Shown here piece by piece: positions 63,706 to 64,000 of a stretch of DNA of 64,000 nucleotides. Made by a program: the position numbers and the translations under genes. Position 1 is the first letter of the stretch. Every line of letters begins with the position of its first letter. A model generated the notes under the pieces. That model had not been told where the DNA came from and searched no databases. It was given only the letters and a program-made list of their open reading frames with translations. The stretch is from an uncultured Clostridia bacterium (GTDB lineage Bacteria > Bacillota > Clostridia > Lachnospirales > Lachnospiraceae), in assembly GCA_948472945.1 (NCBI GenBank), contig CAOKVX010000005.1, positions 1 through 64,000 on the forward strand, written 5' to 3'.

Positions 63706-64000
63706 ATGAAAAAATATTTATCTTTCTTTAGGCTGAGGTTTGCAATGGGCCTGCAGTACAGGGCCGCCGCTCTTGCGGGAATAGTCACGCAGTTTGCTTG
63801 GGGATTTTTGGAGATTCTTATGTTCCGCGCATTTTACAGGGCGGATGCCTCCGCGTTTCCGATGGATTTTTCGGCTTTATCCTCATATATATGGCTGCAG
63901 CAATCGTTTCTTGCCCTTTTTGCGGCTTGGATGATGGAAAATGATATTATGGACTCGATAGTTACCGGAAATATCTCTTACGAGCTGTGCAGACCTATAA
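63706..64000 (+). CDS. ABC-2 type permease, 3' part beyond the window
   Basis: Starts at an ATG with GGAAAGGA upstream and stays open to the window end (98 codons). It reads MKKYLSFFRLRFAMGLQYRA, then hydrophobic stretches (FAWGFLEILMFRAFY, LFAAWMMENDI) and GNISYELCRPI, as in DUF990-type ABC-2 permeases that work with the preceding ATPase. Substrate unknown. The length beyond 64000 is not visible. Confidence 0.85.
   Translation, partial: MKKYLSFFRLRFAMGLQYRAAALAGIVTQFAWGFLEILMFRAFYRADASAFPMDFSALSSYIWLQQSFLALFAAWMMENDIMDSIVTGNISYELCRPI

Overview
The window looks like a chromosomal segment of a spore-forming, low-GC Firmicute of the class Clostridia, most likely Lachnospiraceae. The evidence is the combination of sporulation genes (spoIIID, spoIIR, spmA, spmB, ricT), a complete rnfCDGEAB operon, several protein families typical of Lachnospiraceae (DUF6514-like, DUF6147-like, PadR/HAAS pairs, CmpB-like membrane protein) and secreted glycosidases aimed at plant arabinan. 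No rRNA, tRNA, phage, integrase or insertion sequence was recognised.

Layout. 1-5.4 kb: a VanR/OmpR-type two-component system facing a secreted Ig-like protein, then small genes (zinc ribbon, thioesterase, CYTH, HPt). 5.4-10.5 kb: the Rnf ferredoxin:NAD+ oxidoreductase operon with a good sigma-A promoter. 10.5-15.3 kb: spoIIID, an M18 aminopeptidase, a membrane protein, NAD+ synthetase and a probable 6S RNA. 15.3-24 kb: a secreted leucine-rich-repeat protein, a class A penicillin-binding protein, a cytoplasmic GH51 arabinofuranosidase and a holin-like toxin with a convergent antisense RNA. 24-33.9 kb: spoIIR-ddl-murI-DUF1934, plsC, a VanY-type carboxypeptidase, an sRNA candidate, a PadR cassette, ispE and spmAB. 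34-44 kb: a 1441-residue secreted GH127 enzyme and a paired ABC exporter locus with a DUF1854 protein. 44.5-49.1 kb: abrB-like gene and rsmI, trmN6-like, ricT, holB, yaaR in the order known from Bacillus subtilis. 49.3-54 kb: a soluble chemotaxis-type transducer with a FIST sensor, then an AT-rich AAA ATPase/TOPRIM pair that looks like an acquired defence module. 54-64 kb: a secreted phosphoesterase, one intact and one broken GH43 protein, a divergent AraC regulator and the start of an ABC-2 transporter operon cut by the window end.

How the genes work together. Extracellular GH43 and GH127 enzymes can release arabinose or arabino-oligosaccharides from plant polymers. The signal-less GH51 enzyme can finish the job inside the cell. 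The AraC regulator beside the GH43 genes is a plausible local controller. Rnf couples ferredoxin oxidation to an ion gradient. The cell-wall genes (PBP, Ddl, MurI, VanY-like) and the sporulation genes are the housekeeping background.

Below the gene level the window holds repeated structural signals: a dispersed palindrome (five copies, two full, three degenerate or half), long inverted repeats that bury the ribosome binding site or start codon of spoIIID, spmA and a small zinc-ribbon gene, and two short standalone RNAs with terminators. All coordinates and motifs were read by eye. Family names rest on motif recognition, not on a database search.
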